DNA of 64,000 nt from Janthinobacterium sp. 67 (GCF_002797895.1 NZ_PGES01000001.1:4774001-4838000); one strand, 5' to 3'. Positions 19,011-29,719 are shown, counted from the first letter of the stretch. Notes: a model not told the origin generated them from the sequence alone. Translations and numbers: made by a program.

Positions 19011-19045
19011 GGGGAAATCAAGTGGATGAGATATTCCCCATGGTA

Positions 19046-20485
19046 TCACTGCGGCCGCGCCAGGCGCATCGTCAGGCCGATGGGCGACATCACAAAGCCC
19101 ATCAGTTCCTGCGCCTCGCCGCCATCGGGCGTGTCGACGCCGGCGATGTCGAAGCTGCCCAGCAGCATGGCCATGGCGATCTTGATTTCCAGCAAGGCCA
19201 GGTAGCGGCCCGGGCATGTGCGCAGGCCGGCGCCGAAGGGCATCGAGGCGCGCTTGTTGTTCGTTTCGCCGCCTGCCAGCCAGCGCTCGGGCTGGAAGGC
19301 CTGCGCGTCGGGAAAGTGCGCATCGGACACCGTATCGTTGCGCATCACGCACCACACGAGGGTGCCGGCCGGCACGGCGATGTCGGCGATGACCGTATCG
19401 CGCAGCGCTTCGACGGGCAGGAAGGGCGCCACCGGTTTCAAGCGCATGGCTTCGCTGGCGCAGGCGCCCAGGTAGTCGAGGCTATCCATCTGTTCGATGG
19501 TGAAACCGGCCACGTCGGGCGCCAGGCGCCGCACTTCCTCGCGCGCCCGCGCCAGCGTGTGCGGATTGCATTGCAACAGATAGATCATCCAGGATACTGT
19601 GTTGGCCGTCGTGTCTTCGCCCGCCAGCAGCATGGTCAGCACGTTGCCGGCCACGTTGCGGTCCGTCACGCCGCTGCCTTCCAGGTCGGCGGCGGCGATC
19701 ATCGCTTCGAGCAGGTTGGGCGGACGCTCGCGGCGCGCCGGGTCGCGCGCCATGCGCGTGCGCGCCTGCTGCACCAGGTCGGCCACGGCGGCGGACAGGG
19801 CCGCCACGTCGCGGTCCAGGCGCCGGTCGACGGGCAGCTTGACGTAGCGCCAGTACGGAAACATCGACAGGCTGCGCCGCGCCACGGCGGGCAGGATGTC
19901 GTCCATGTGGCGCTGGATCACGTCTTCGCCCGATTCGAGCGTGTTGACTTCCGTGCCGAAGGCCAGGCCGGCGATGATGTCGACCGTGTAGCGTTTCAGG
20001 TCGCCGTCCAGGTCGATGGCCTGGCCTTGCGTGGCGGCCAGATGCCAGCGCCGTTGCAGGCGCTGCGCCACCGTCACCAGGGCCGGAAAATACGCCTTGA
20101 TGGCGCCGGGCGCCATGCCGGCCATGACCATGCGGCGCTGGTTGCGCCATTCCGTGCCCTCGGCCAGGAACAGGCCGGGGATGCCGCCCATTTCCTCGGA
20201 GACGAGGAAACTGCTCAGGGGCCGGCGAAAACCGTCGGGCCGGTCGCGCAGCACGGCACCGACGGCCTCGCTGTCGGCCACCACCAGCACCAGGGTGCGG
20301 CCGAACCAGGCGCGCATGTAGGGGCCGTAGCGCCGCACCCACTGTTCCACGTCGCGGTGGATGCGCGCGAGCTTGATTTGCAGGCTGTTGCCGACGATGG
20401 GCAGGGCGAATGGCCCCGGCAAGCGGCGGATCTGGCGCAGCGGCGCGGTGGTGGCGGGCGCGGCGGCATGGTCGAGTGGCGGCAT
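19046..20485 (-). CDS. Cytochrome P450
   Basis: The 479-residue protein has the complete P450 set: proline-rich N-terminus (RRLPGPFALPIVGN), C-helix WRNQRRMVMAGMAPG, I-helix oxygen-activation motif LLAGEDTTANT, the ExxR motif in ASEAMRLKP, the meander FQPERWL and the heme loop FGAGLRTCPGRYLA with the cysteine ligand. There is no membrane anchor, so it is a soluble bacterial P450, resembling CYP102/fatty-acid-type class B sequences. No dedicated ferredoxin or reductase is adjacent. AGGAG then ATGTTCATG occurs at the start; the second ATG (20485) has proper spacing. It is divergent from an AraC-family regulator 135 bp away, its probable controller. Confidence 0.9.
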   Translation of the reverse strand: MPPLDHAAAPATTAPLRQIRRLPGPFALPIVGNSLQIKLARIHRDVEQWVRRYGPYMRAWFGRTLVLVVADSEAVGAVLRDRPDGFRRPLSSFLVSEEMGGIPGLFLAEGTEWRNQRRMVMAGMAPGAIKAYFPALVTVAQRLQRRWHLAATQGQAIDLDGDLKRYTVDIIAGLAFGTEVNTLESGEDVIQRHMDDILPAVARRSLSMFPYWRYVKLPVDRRLDRDVAALSAAVADLVQQARTRMARDPARRERPPNLLEAMIAAADLEGSGVTDRNVAGNVLTMLLAGEDTTANTVSWMIYLLQCNPHTLARAREEVRRLAPDVAGFTIEQMDSLDYLGACASEAMRLKPVAPFLPVEALRDTVIADIAVPAGTLVWCVMRNDTVSDAHFPDAQAFQPERWLAGGETNNKRASMPFGAGLRTCPGRYLALLEIKIAMAMLLGSFDIAGVDTPDGGEAQELMGFVMSPIGLTMRLARPQ

Positions 20486-20620
20486 GAACATCTCCTGTCG
20501 ATACGGTGAAAGTACGCGGATTGCTTGCAATAATGGCCAGACTCTACGCGATCGCGGCCCGCTTGTATTGAATGAATACGACATCGCGTGCGGCCAGAAA
20601 TTGCCGGTACAATCGTCGCC

Positions 20621-21478
20621 ATGCCTGCCGCTCCTACGCCCTTGAGCCTCCTGATCGCGCCGCGCACCGTGCTGGCGTCCTGCGTGCGCGCCTTTCTCGT
20701 GCGCGACACCACGGGCTGCGCACCGTTGCCGCCGGCCCAGCGCCTGAACCGCTTTCCCGCCGCGCCCATGTGCAGCATCATCTGGACCGTCGCCGGCGAC
20801 GTGGAAGCGGCCGCGCCGGGACTGTCGCTGCCGGACGTGCGCATGCCGCCCGCGCTGTTCGGCGGTCCCCGTTCGTACCCGCTGGTCAGCTACAACCCCG
20901 GCCCCGTACATTCGTTCATCGTGATGTTTTATCCGGCCGCCCTGCATGCGTTGACGGGCGTATCGATGGATGCCTTGCTGGACCAGTTTCGCCCGCTCGA
21001 TGCGCTGTTCGATGCCGACTGGCTGGCCTTGTCGGACGCCGTGCTGGCCGCGCCCGATGACGCGGCGCGCATCGCGCTGGTGGAAGATTTTCTCGCGCCG
21101 CGCTGGCAGCTGGCGCGCAAGAACGGCGACCATCCTGCCGGCGCCATCCAGGACTGGGTACGCCGCCTGGGCGTGCAGGCGGCATCGACGGGCCTGGCCA
21201 GCGGCGCGCGCAATATCGAGCGCCGCATCAAGGCCTGGGCCGGCCAGCCCATGCGCACCTTGCGCCGCATGCGCCGCGCGGAACAGTCGTTTCTCGACGC
21301 GCGAGAGTCCATGCTGCAAGGCAACGCTGCATGGAGCGATATCGCCGCCGAGGGCGGCTACGCCGACCAGGCCCACCTGTGCCGCGAAGTGCGCGCCATC
21401 ACGGGCCTGAGTCCCACCGAACTGGCACGCGCCAGCCGCGAAGATGAAAGTTACTGGATCTATAGGATATGGGCGTAA
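20621..21478 (+). CDS. AraC-family transcriptional regulator
   Basis: The 285-residue protein has an N-terminal sensor region of the DUF6597 type (FPAAPMCSIIWTVAGDVE, FIVMFYPAALHALTG) and a C-terminal AraC helix-turn-helix, visible in WSDIAAEGGYADQAHLCREVRAITGLSPTEL. It is divergent from the cytochrome P450 gene and may control it. The stop codon lies inside a REP-like repeat (GGGCGTAATCCG), so the C-terminus has been shaped by that repeat. The ribosome binding site is weak. Confidence 0.8.
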   Translation: MPAAPTPLSLLIAPRTVLASCVRAFLVRDTTGCAPLPPAQRLNRFPAAPMCSIIWTVAGDVEAAAPGLSLPDVRMPPALFGGPRSYPLVSYNPGPVHSFIVMFYPAALHALTGVSMDALLDQFRPLDALFDADWLALSDAVLAAPDDAARIALVEDFLAPRWQLARKNGDHPAGAIQDWVRRLGVQAASTGLASGARNIERRIKAWAGQPMRTLRRMRRAEQSFLDARESMLQGNAAWSDIAAEGGYADQAHLCREVRAITGLSPTELARASREDESYWIYRIWA

Positions 21479-21530
21479 TCCGGCCGGTGGTGATGTCGGA
21501 TTACGCGGCGTACCGCCGCTAATCCGACCT
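21475..21530. repeat. REP-like palindrome forming the left flank of the IS110 element
   Basis: GTAATCCGGCC...GTCGGATTAC is followed by GCGGCGTACCGCCGCTAATCCGACCT, the form found at 9613 and 9768. In the intact copies ACCTACGGG follows; here the IS starts right after the CCT. The missing right half resumes at 22741. Confidence 0.8.
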
Positions 21531-21545
21531 TGTATTATTCCCTTC

Positions 21546-22725
<1,180 letters not shown>

Positions 22726-22777
22726 CGGGGATAACAGTATCTACCCGTGGTGGCGAGTGGTGATGTCTGCCGAATAT

Positions 22778-22826
22778 GGGCGTAATCCGACAACATGGTT
22801 GGCGTGGCCCGGTGATGCCGGATTAC
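22778..22826. repeat. REP-like palindrome right of the IS110 element
   Basis: GCGTAATCCGACAACATGG ... GATGCCGGATTAC is an imperfect palindrome of the same family as at 9706. It ends at the stop codon of the acetolactate synthase gene. The 16-mer ATATGGGCGTAATCCG occurs both here (22774-22789) and left of the IS (21467-21482). Confidence 0.7.
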
Positions 22827-24574
22827 CGCTCGCTGTACACCTTGCCCTTTGACAGGGTCACTTCATGGTGCCCCGCGCCGGGCGCCATCATGGGGAAGCA
22901 GTTTTCCTCGCCGTGCACGCGCACGTCGAGGAAGTAGGGGCCGCTTGATGCCAGGCAGGCCGCCAGCGCCGCGTCGAGCTCGTCGCGCCGGCTCACCGTG
23001 TGCGCCTGCCAGCCGAAGGCGCGGGCCAGGGCGACGAAGTCGGGCAGCGCTTCCGTGTAGCTGTGGCTGTAGCGCCCGCCATGGATGAGTTCCTGCCACT
23101 GGCGCACCATGCCCATGTAGCCATTGTTCGACAGCACGACCTTGACGGGCAGGCGGTGCTGCACGGCCGTGGCCAGTTCCTGGATATTCATCAAAATCGA
23201 GGCGTCGCCGCTGACGCACACGACGCACTTGCCCGGATGGGCGATCTGCGCGCCGATGGCGGCCGGCAAGCCATAGCCCATGGTGCCGGCGCCGCCCGAG
23301 GTGAGCCAGCGGCGCGGCTGCTCGAAGCGCAAGTGCTGCGCCGCCCACATCTGGTGCTGGCCCACGTCGGTGGACACGATGGCGTCCTGTCCATCCAGGG
23401 CCGCCTGCAGCCGTCGCATCAGCGCCTGCGGCGCGATCACGTCAAGCGTGTCGTCGAACGCCAGCGAGTCCTGCGCGCGCCAGCCATCGATGCGCTGCCA
23501 CCACGGCTGGCGGTCCGCCAGCAAGCGCCCGCGCAGCTGCGCCAGCAGGGCGGTGAGCACGGGCGCGCAATCGCCGCGCAGGGCCACGTCGGCGCGCACC
23601 ACCTTGCCGATCGACGCCGGGTCGATATCGACGTGGATGATTTTCGCGCCGGGACAGAAGGCGTCCAGCCTGCCAGTCACCCGGTCGTCGAAGCGGGCGC
23701 CCACGCAGACGATCAGGTCCGCATGGTGCATGGCCAGGTTCGCTTCCAGGGTGCCGTGCATGCCCAGCATGCCGAGGAAGGCCGGGTGCGAGGCGGGAAA
23801 GGCGCCCAGTCCCAGCAGGGTCAGGGTGCACGGCGCGGCGGCCAGCTTCACCAGCTGCTGGAAAGCGGCGCAGGCATCGAGGCCGGAATTGATGAGGCCT
23901 CCGCCGCCATAGAACACGGGCTGGCGCGCGTTGGCGATCAGGCTGGCGGCCCGTTCCAGGTCAGTGCTGTCGGGCAGGGGGACGGCCACTGCGGCGGCGG
24001 ACGGCAGCGGCGTGTTGCCCGCGACAGGGGCCAGCTGCATATCCTTGGGAAAATCGATCAGCACGGGGCCGGGCCGGCCTTGCGTGGCCTGGATAAATGC
24101 TTCGTGCACGACGGCGGCCGTTTCCTCGGCCGCGCGGATTTGCCGGTTCCACTTGGTGACGGGGCGCGAAATGCCCAGCGCGTCGCATTCTTGGAAGGCG
24201 TTCGTGCCGATGCTGGTGGTGGCCATCTGGCCGCTGATGCAGATGACGGGCACCGAATCGCACAGGGCGTCGAGCAAGCCCGTGGTGGTGTTGCTCATGC
24301 CGGGGCCGGACGTGACGAAGACGACGCCGGGCCGGCCCGTGCTGCGCGCATAGCCTTCGGCCGCGTGCACGGCCGCCTGTTCGTGGCGCACCAGCACGTG
24401 GCGCAAGCGCGGTTGCGCGTGCAGCGCATCGTACAGGGGCAGCACGGCGCCGCCGGGATAGCCGAAGACGGTGTCGACGCCCAGGGCCAGCAGGGTGTCG
24501 ATCAGGGTGCTGGCGCCGTTGCGCGGCGCAAGATCGTGGGCGGGGGCGAGGAGGGGAGCGGGATCGGGTTTCAT
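22823..24574 (-). CDS. Acetolactate synthase large subunit (thiamine diphosphate enzyme), solitary
   Basis: The 583-residue enzyme condenses two pyruvates, or pyruvate and 2-oxobutyrate, in branched-chain amino acid synthesis. It shows the N-terminal [15 protein letters not shown], the catalytic glutamate in [16 protein letters not shown], the FAD/central domain, and the ThDP motif [16 protein letters not shown]...[12 protein letters not shown], where the tryptophan and glutamine are AHAS-type rather than catabolic. No small regulatory subunit (ilvN/ilvH) is adjacent, unlike the usual ilvIHC arrangement, so this is an extra copy. It is divergent from an Lrp/AsnC regulator across a 99 bp region with two palindromes. 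Confidence 0.87.
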   Translation of the reverse strand: MKPDPAPLLAPAHDLAPRNGASTLIDTLLALGVDTVFGYPGGAVLPLYDALHAQPRLRHVLVRHEQAAVHAAEGYARSTGRPGVVFVTSGPGMSNTTTGLLDALCDSVPVICISGQMATTSIGTNAFQECDALGISRPVTKWNRQIRAAEETAAVVHEAFIQATQGRPGPVLIDFPKDMQLAPVAGNTPLPSAAAVAVPLPDSTDLERAASLIANARQPVFYGGGGLINSGLDACAAFQQLVKLAAAPCTLTLLGLGAFPASHPAFLGMLGMHGTLEANLAMHHADLIVCVGARFDDRVTGRLDAFCPGAKIIHVDIDPASIGKVVRADVALRGDCAPVLTALLAQLRGRLLADRQPWWQRIDGWRAQDSLAFDDTLDVIAPQALMRRLQAALDGQDAIVSTDVGQHQMWAAQHLRFEQPRRWLTSGGAGTMGYGLPAAIGAQIAHPGKCVVCVSGDASILMNIQELATAVQHRLPVKVVLSNNGYMGMVRQWQELIHGGRYSHSYTEALPDFVALARAFGWQAHTVSRRDELDAALAACLASSGPYFLDVRVHGEENCFPMMAPGAGHHEVTLSKGKVYSER

Positions 24575-24581
24575 GGCCTTA

Positions 24582-24605
24582 TTTTCTGCCTGATGCGGCA
24601 GAAAA
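24582..24605. promoter_or_regulatory. Palindromic operator candidate 1
   Basis: TTTTCTGCC (24582-24590) and GGCAGAAAA (24597-24605) are perfect 9-bp inverted repeats with a 6-nt centre, directly upstream of the acetolactate synthase start. It is a plausible binding site for the divergent Lrp-type regulator, or the hairpin of an mRNA leader. Confidence 0.55.
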
Positions 24606-24638
24606 GGCTGCTGGTTTTCTCGTATAAAATGCCTTTAT

Positions 24639-24653
24639 CAGCAAAATTTGCTG
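24639..24653. promoter_or_regulatory. Palindromic operator candidate 2 (Lrp/AsnC-like site)
   Basis: CAGCAAAATTTGCTG is a perfect 15-bp palindrome with an A/T-rich centre, 20 bp before the regulator's start codon. Length, symmetry and AT-rich centre are typical of Lrp/AsnC operators, so autoregulation is likely. Confidence 0.6.
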
Positions 24654-24673
24654 CAAATATGGAAGATTGCAAA

Positions 24674-25135
24674 ATGAAGCTCGACAAATTCGACCTCGCC
24701 ATCCTGACTGCCCTGCAGCAGGACGCCCGCATCAGCCTGCACGAGCTGAGCGCCAAGGTGGGCCTGACCTCGTCGCCATGCTGGGCGCGCATCAAGCGCA
24801 TGGAAGACGATGGCGTCATCGAGGGCTATACGGTGAACGTCAACGCGGCCAAGGTGGGGCTGGCCGACACCGTCATCGTGCAAGTGATCCTGGACGACCA
24901 TTCCGACCAGGCCCTGTTCGAATTCGGCCACGCGCTGGCCATGATCCCGGAAGTGCTGGAAGCATTCCTCGTGTCGGGCGACTACGATTACTATTTGCGC
25001 ATCGCCGTCAGCGATACGCGCGACTATGAACGGTTGCTGCGCGAGCGTTTATACAAAATCCCCGGCATCCGCCACAGCAAATCGAGCTTCGTGCTGCGTC
25101 AATTGAAGCAGAGTTACTTGCCGCTGCAGCGCTAA
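24674..25135 (+). CDS. Lrp/AsnC-family transcriptional regulator
   Basis: The 153-residue protein has the N-terminal helix-turn-helix (LDKFDLAILTALQQDARISLHELSAKVGLTSSPCWARIKRMEDDGVI) and the C-terminal RAM ligand-binding domain (ALAMIPEVLEAFLVSGDYDYYLRIAV and IPGIRHSKSSFVL). Such regulators sense amino acids. Divergence from acetolactate synthase suggests it controls that gene in response to an amino acid, perhaps a branched-chain one. GGAAG at 24661-24665 is correctly spaced for ATG 24674; ATG 24659 is too close. Confidence 0.9.
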   Translation: MKLDKFDLAILTALQQDARISLHELSAKVGLTSSPCWARIKRMEDDGVIEGYTVNVNAAKVGLADTVIVQVILDDHSDQALFEFGHALAMIPEVLEAFLVSGDYDYYLRIAVSDTRDYERLLRERLYKIPGIRHSKSSFVLRQLKQSYLPLQR

Positions 25136-25209
25136 GTTACCCTGCACGGCGGGAGTTTTTCCCTAGTCCATCAATGGTGCTTGCCTGATACTGGGCAGAC
25201 ATAAAAACC

Positions 25210-27729
25210 ATGATAAAACCGGGGACCACCGTGAAACTGACTTTATTGGCCGCCGCCGCCATGGCGCTGTGCCAGGCGCAGGCCGCCGAGCCTGCTGCCG
25301 CCAGCCTGGCCGCGAACCTGGCCGCCTCGGGCGACTTGCCTACCGTTATCATCACGGGCAGCATGCCGCTGCCCACCGTGGAGCCGCCGCGCGATGCCCT
25401 GGCCGCACCCGTGCAGATGGCCAGCGCGCAGCAGATCGCCGCCAGCGGCGCGCTCGATATTTCCGCCTTCCTGCGCCGCAACCTGGGCAGCGTCTACGTG
25501 AACGAAGTGCAGAACAACCCCTTTCAGCCCGACGTCAGCTACCGCGGCTACACGGCCTCGCCGCTGCTGGGCACGCCGCAGGGCTTGTCCGTGTACCTGG
25601 ACGGCATGCGGCTGAATCAGCCGTTTGGCGACGTCGTCAGCTGGGACTTGATACCGCGCATGGCGATCGCTTCGCTGACCTTGATGCCGGGCTCGAATCC
25701 CCTGTTCGGTCTGAACACCCTGGGTGGCGCGCTGGCCCTGCAAACCAAGGATGGCAAGACCAGCCCAGGCACCGCCATCGAGGCGCGCCTGGGCGCAAAC
25801 AAGCGGCGTGCCGTTGAGGTCGAGCATGGCGGCAGCAATGCGCAGGGCTGGCATTGGTACGTGACGGGCAACCGCTTCAAGGAAAACGGCTGGCGCGACG
25901 ATTCGCCGTCCGACGTGCGCCAGCTGTTTGGCAAGCTGGGCTGGAGCGATGCGCGCACCGATATCGCCGTCACCGTGGCGCACGCGGACAATGCGCTGAC
26001 GGGCAACGGCTTGCAGGAACAGCGCATGCTGGCGCGCGACTACCGCAGCGTCTACACCAAGCCGGACTTGACGGAAAACAGGTCGACCCTGCTGAACCTG
26101 ACGGGCAAGCACCAGGCCGGCGCCGCCTTGCTCTTGTCCGGCAATGTCTACTACCGCAAGATCGATACGCATACCTACAATGGCGACCTCAACGACGAGT
26201 CGTTGGACCAGTCCGTCTACCAGCCCGGCGCGGCCGAGCGCGCGGCTCTGACGGCGGCCGGCTACACGGGTTTTCCCGCCAGCGGGGCGAATGCGTCCAA
26301 TACGCCTTTCCCGAAATGGCGCTGCATAGCCAACGTGCTGCTGAATGACGAGCCGGCCGAAAAATGCAATGGCATGATCAACCGCAGCCATACGCGGCAG
26401 GAAAACTATGGTTTTTCCGGCCAGTTCACCGCGCTGGCCGACGTGGCCAGCATGCGCCATGCCGTCACGGCTGGCGCCGCCTATGATACGAGCCACGCCA
26501 CCTTCCGCCAGACGAGCCAGTTCGGCTACCTGAACCCGGACCGCGGCATCACGCCCGTCGACTTCTTTGCCGATGGGACGGAAATCGACGATGACGGTAC
26601 GCCCGTCGACAATCGGGTCGACTTGAGCGGGCGCATGCGCACGTGGAGCGTGTATGCGAGCGACAGCATCGCGTTCAATCAAGACCTGACATTGACCGTC
26701 TCCGGCCGCTACAATCGCAGCACGGTGCGCAACCGCGACGCCATCACGCCCGGAGGCGGCAGCGGCTCGCTCGATGGCGACCACCGTTTCAGCCGCTTCA
26801 ATCCCGCCATCGGCCTGGCCTACGCACCGGCTGGCGGTGCCAGCGCCTATCTCGGCTACAACGAAGGCAGCCGCACGCCGACGGCCATCGAGCTTGGTTG
26901 CGCCGACCCGGAAAACCCGTGCCGCCTGCCCAACGCCATGGCCGGCGACCCGCCCTTGAAACAGGTGGTGACGAAGACGTGGGAAGCGGGCGTGCGGGGC
27001 CAATGGGGCGAGCTGGCGCGCTGGAGCGCGGGCGTGTTCCGCGCGGAAAATCATGACGATATCCTGTTCGTGGCCGACAACCAGGCCGGTTTCGGCTACT
27101 TCAAGAATTTCGGCAAGACGCGTCACCAGGGCGTGGAGCTGGCGCTGGACGGCAAGGCGGGCGCGCTGGACTTCGGCGTCAACTACACGTGGCTGCAGGC
27201 GACGTATCAAAGCCGGGAAACCGTCAACGGCAGCGCCAACAGCAGCAGCGACGCCGAGGTGCCCGGCCTGGAAGGGAATATCGTCATCACCCCGGGCAAG
27301 CGCATTCCCCTCACGCCCAGCCATATCCTGAAGGCGCACGTGGAGGTTCAGGGCGGACGCGACTGGACGGTGGGCCTGGCCATGACGGCCGTGTCGAGTG
27401 CCTATGCGCGCGGCAATGAAAACAATGCGCACCAGGCGGGCGGGCCGTCGTACCTGGGCGCGGGCAAGAGCGGCGGCTACGCCGTGGTGGAACTGAACGG
27501 CAAATACCAGCTGACACCGCAGCTGAGCGTGTTCGCCCAGGTCAACAACCTGTTCGACCGACGCTATGCGACGGCGGCCCAGCTGGGCGCGACGGGTTTC
27601 GACGCCAACGGCAATTTTAGCCCCCGGCCGCTGCCGGCCGTGAACGGCGACTATCCGATGGTCAACGCGACCTTCCATGCGGCGGGCGCGCCGCGCAGCG
27701 TGAATGTGGGCTTGCGCTACGTGTTTTAA
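25210..27729 (+). CDS. TonB-dependent outer-membrane receptor
   Basis: The 839 residues have a signal peptide (LTLLAAAAMALCQAQA), a TonB-box-like stretch (LPTVIITGS), the plug (LGSVYVNEVQNNPFQPDVSYRGYTASPLLGTPQGLSVYLDG and LFGLNTLGGALALQTKDG) and a barrel ending in VNVGLRYVF with the terminal phenylalanine needed for assembly. Plug wording resembles receptors of the FecA-like/CirA-like group, but the ligand cannot be named. No transporter, siderophore gene or Fur-type box is evident nearby. ATG 25210 and GTG 25231 both leave a good signal peptide; neither has a clear ribosome binding site. Confidence 0.88.
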   Translation: MIKPGTTVKLTLLAAAAMALCQAQAAEPAAASLAANLAASGDLPTVIITGSMPLPTVEPPRDALAAPVQMASAQQIAASGALDISAFLRRNLGSVYVNEVQNNPFQPDVSYRGYTASPLLGTPQGLSVYLDGMRLNQPFGDVVSWDLIPRMAIASLTLMPGSNPLFGLNTLGGALALQTKDGKTSPGTAIEARLGANKRRAVEVEHGGSNAQGWHWYVTGNRFKENGWRDDSPSDVRQLFGKLGWSDARTDIAVTVAHADNALTGNGLQEQRMLARDYRSVYTKPDLTENRSTLLNLTGKHQAGAALLLSGNVYYRKIDTHTYNGDLNDESLDQSVYQPGAAERAALTAAGYTGFPASGANASNTPFPKWRCIANVLLNDEPAEKCNGMINRSHTRQENYGFSGQFTALADVASMRHAVTAGAAYDTSHATFRQTSQFGYLNPDRGITPVDFFADGTEIDDDGTPVDNRVDLSGRMRTWSVYASDSIAFNQDLTLTVSGRYNRSTVRNRDAITPGGGSGSLDGDHRFSRFNPAIGLAYAPAGGASAYLGYNEGSRTPTAIELGCADPENPCRLPNAMAGDPPLKQVVTKTWEAGVRGQWGELARWSAGVFRAENHDDILFVADNQAGFGYFKNFGKTRHQGVELALDGKAGALDFGVNYTWLQATYQSRETVNGSANSSSDAEVPGLEGNIVITPGKRIPLTPSHILKAHVEVQGGRDWTVGLAMTAVSSAYARGNENNAHQAGGPSYLGAGKSGGYAVVELNGKYQLTPQLSVFAQVNNLFDRRYATAAQLGATGFDANGNFSPRPLPAVNGDYPMVNATFHAAGAPRSVNVGLRYVF

Positions 27730-28385
27730 GGGTGGACGTGTTCGATGACCCCGTTGCGTAATGCAAGATGGACCAAGGCGGCGGGGCCGGGCACGTCAAG
27801 CTTTTCCTTGATGCAGGTCTGGTGGTTGGCCACCGTCTTGCTGCTCACGTGTAGCAGGCGGGCGCAGTCGGCGGCGCTGCGGCCTTCGGCCAGCAGGCGG
27901 AAGATTTCGAATTCGCGCTGGCTCAAACTGCTCAAGCGTTCCGCCTCCATGCGGGCCGTGCCTTGCAGCACACCGGGCGCGCTGTGCGGGTCCAGGTAGC
28001 GCCGGCCAATGTGCGCGGCGCGCACGGCGTCGACCAGGTGTTCCGGATCGGCCTGCTTGCTGACGAAGCCGCAAGCGCCGCCGTCAAACGCGCGCGCGAT
28101 CAGCTGCGGCGTGTCGTGCATGCTGAAGACGAGCACCCGGGCGCCGGCATCGCGGGCGAGCAGCTTGCGCAGCAATTCCAGGCCGCCGATGCCGGGCATG
28201 GACAAATCCGTCACGCAGACGTCGGGCGCGTGTTCCTGGTACAAACCATACGCCGTCTCGCCATTGCCCGCCTCGGCCACGACGGCGATGTCGCCGCCTT
28301 GTTCCAGCAATCGCCGGTAACCGGTGCGCACCACCGGGTGGTCGTCCACCAGCATCACGCGGATCGGGGTCATGGCCGCGTTCAT
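27726..28385 (-). CDS. NarL/FixJ-type response regulator
   Basis: The 219-residue protein has a receiver domain with the acidic pair in MLVDDHP, the phosphoacceptor aspartate in VCVTDLSMPG, the threonine/serine of VLVFSMHD and the lysine of GFVSKQAD, followed by a LuxR-type helix-turn-helix (LSQREFEIFRLLAEGRSAADCARLLHVSSKTVANH). ATG 28385 overlaps the kinase stop codon by 4 nt, so the pair is coupled. Its 3' end overlaps the 3' end of the convergent TonB receptor gene by 4 nt. Confidence 0.9.
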   Translation of the reverse strand: MNAAMTPIRVMLVDDHPVVRTGYRRLLEQGGDIAVVAEAGNGETAYGLYQEHAPDVCVTDLSMPGIGGLELLRKLLARDAGARVLVFSMHDTPQLIARAFDGGACGFVSKQADPEHLVDAVRAAHIGRRYLDPHSAPGVLQGTARMEAERLSSLSQREFEIFRLLAEGRSAADCARLLHVSSKTVANHQTCIKEKLDVPGPAALVHLALRNGVIEHVHP

Positions 28386-29293
28386 GCCGCACCGGCCGCC
28401 AGCGGCATCGCCACTTCGATGCGCAAGCCGTTGCCCAGCGCGCTGATCCAGCGGATATGGCCGCGCAAGCCGGCCACTCTTTCGCGCATGCCCAGCATGC
28501 CGAAGCCATCCGCCGGCGTTTTGTCCGGATGCAAACCCTGGCCATTGTCTTCGATGGCCAGGTGCAGCAAGCCGTGCGCATCGGCGCGCAATTCCACCGT
28601 GGCCCGGTCGGCGCCCGCGTGGCGCGCCACGTTCGTCAAGCCTTCCTGCACCAGGCGGTAGATGGCGGTGGCCGTGCCGTCGTCGAGGTCGGCGGGAATG
28701 GCATGCGGCGCGAAATGGCAGGCGATGCCGTGCTGCTGGGCCCAGCTGCCGCACAGCGCCTGCAGGGCAGCCTCCAGGCCCAGGCTGTCGAGCACGGGCG
28801 GGCGCAGCCGGCGCAGCATGGTGCGCACCATCGCATGCAGCGCTTCCGACGAGCGGGCGATGCTGGCCGCGCACGCCTGCACGTTCGCCTGATCGCCGTC
28901 GCGCGCGCGCAGGATGTAGCTGGCGGCGGCGCGGATGGCCGTGCAGTCTTGTCCCACTTCATCGTGCAGCTCGCGCGCCAAGGCGCAACGCTCCTCTTCC
29001 TGCGCGCGCAGCAGGCGCTGCGTGAGGGCGCGGTTTTGCGCCAGCAGCAATGCCACCTGGCGTCCGCGCCGTATGGCAAAGCCGGCCAGCGCCAGCGCCA
29101 GCAGCAGCAGGCTCAGGGCCAGTTCGTCGAGTTGCCAGTGTTCGTGGCGCCCGAGCGCGTAACTAACCCGTTCGGCCAGGTCCAGCCTGGCGGCCAGCAG
29201 GAAAAAAGCCAGCGCCAGCGCGCAGCACACGAGGATGCGCCGTGCCGGCCGCGTGCCTGAGCGGCCGTTGCCGGCCAGTTGATGGTGTTCCAT
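28382..29293 (-). CDS. Membrane sensor histidine kinase (HisKA_3 type)
   Basis: The 303 residues contain two membrane segments (about 17-35 and 55-72), a short coiled linker, the HisKA_3 dimerisation box EEERCALARELHDEVGQDCTAIRAAA with the phosphorylated histidine, and the HATPase domain (IYRLVQEGLTNVARHAGA, LAIEDNGQGL, GFGMLGMRERV). The periplasmic part between the membrane segments is only about 20 residues, so it may sense something in the membrane. It is paired with the overlapping NarL-type regulator. GGGGAG is 7 nt before ATG 29293. Target genes are unknown. Confidence 0.88.
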   Translation of the reverse strand: MEHHQLAGNGRSGTRPARRILVCCALALAFFLLAARLDLAERVSYALGRHEHWQLDELALSLLLLALALAGFAIRRGRQVALLLAQNRALTQRLLRAQEEERCALARELHDEVGQDCTAIRAAASYILRARDGDQANVQACAASIARSSEALHAMVRTMLRRLRPPVLDSLGLEAALQALCGSWAQQHGIACHFAPHAIPADLDDGTATAIYRLVQEGLTNVARHAGADRATVELRADAHGLLHLAIEDNGQGLHPDKTPADGFGMLGMRERVAGLRGHIRWISALGNGLRIEVAMPLAAGAA

Positions 29294-29719
29294 TATGCGG
29301 CTCCCCGAGCACAGTCGATCCTCTTGTTGTGCAAGCTTCATGCCATCGGCGCAGGGGCCGTGGCTGGCGCGTGTCGGGAAAGACAAGTGTTCCAGGATGG
29401 AACAGGTGTACCGCGATGTGACGGGGATGACGGCACGGCAGGCGCGGTTTTCGAGCTTATCTGAAGTCGCGCCGGCGCGCTGGCGCACACGTCTGCGGTG
29501 CGAGGCATTGTTGTTCCTATGTAACGTTGAGATTGCTCAAGCTTTCATAGATAAAACAAAACAAAGTTTCGCAGAGTTAGATTAAAAATAAATAAATGAT
29601 ATTAAAAATATGATATTTGTTTTATGCGATTTGCTATATTTGTTGACACTTTTGTGAAAAAGCTGAAAGCGGGCGCCAGACCTGCCGACCTATCTATCCA
29701 CAACAACCAAGGGAATAGA
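29294..29719. promoter_or_regulatory. Divergent intergenic region, AT-rich on the right
   Basis: No gene is supported in these 426 bp between the kinase gene and the PEP-CTERM gene. The left half has normal composition. From about 29515 to 29660 it becomes very AT-rich, with TTGACA at 29643-29648 as a possible -35 element for the rightward operon; I do not see a convincing -10 at standard distance. Confidence 0.35.

Noticed and set aside
23000..24673. Long rightward extension of the Lrp/AsnC regulator
   Set aside because: This part is the complement of the acetolactate synthase gene; the regulator begins at 24674.
25136..25209. Riboswitch upstream of the TonB-dependent receptor
   Set aside because: The gap is only 74 bp and shows no cobalamin-type box or other recognisable structure.
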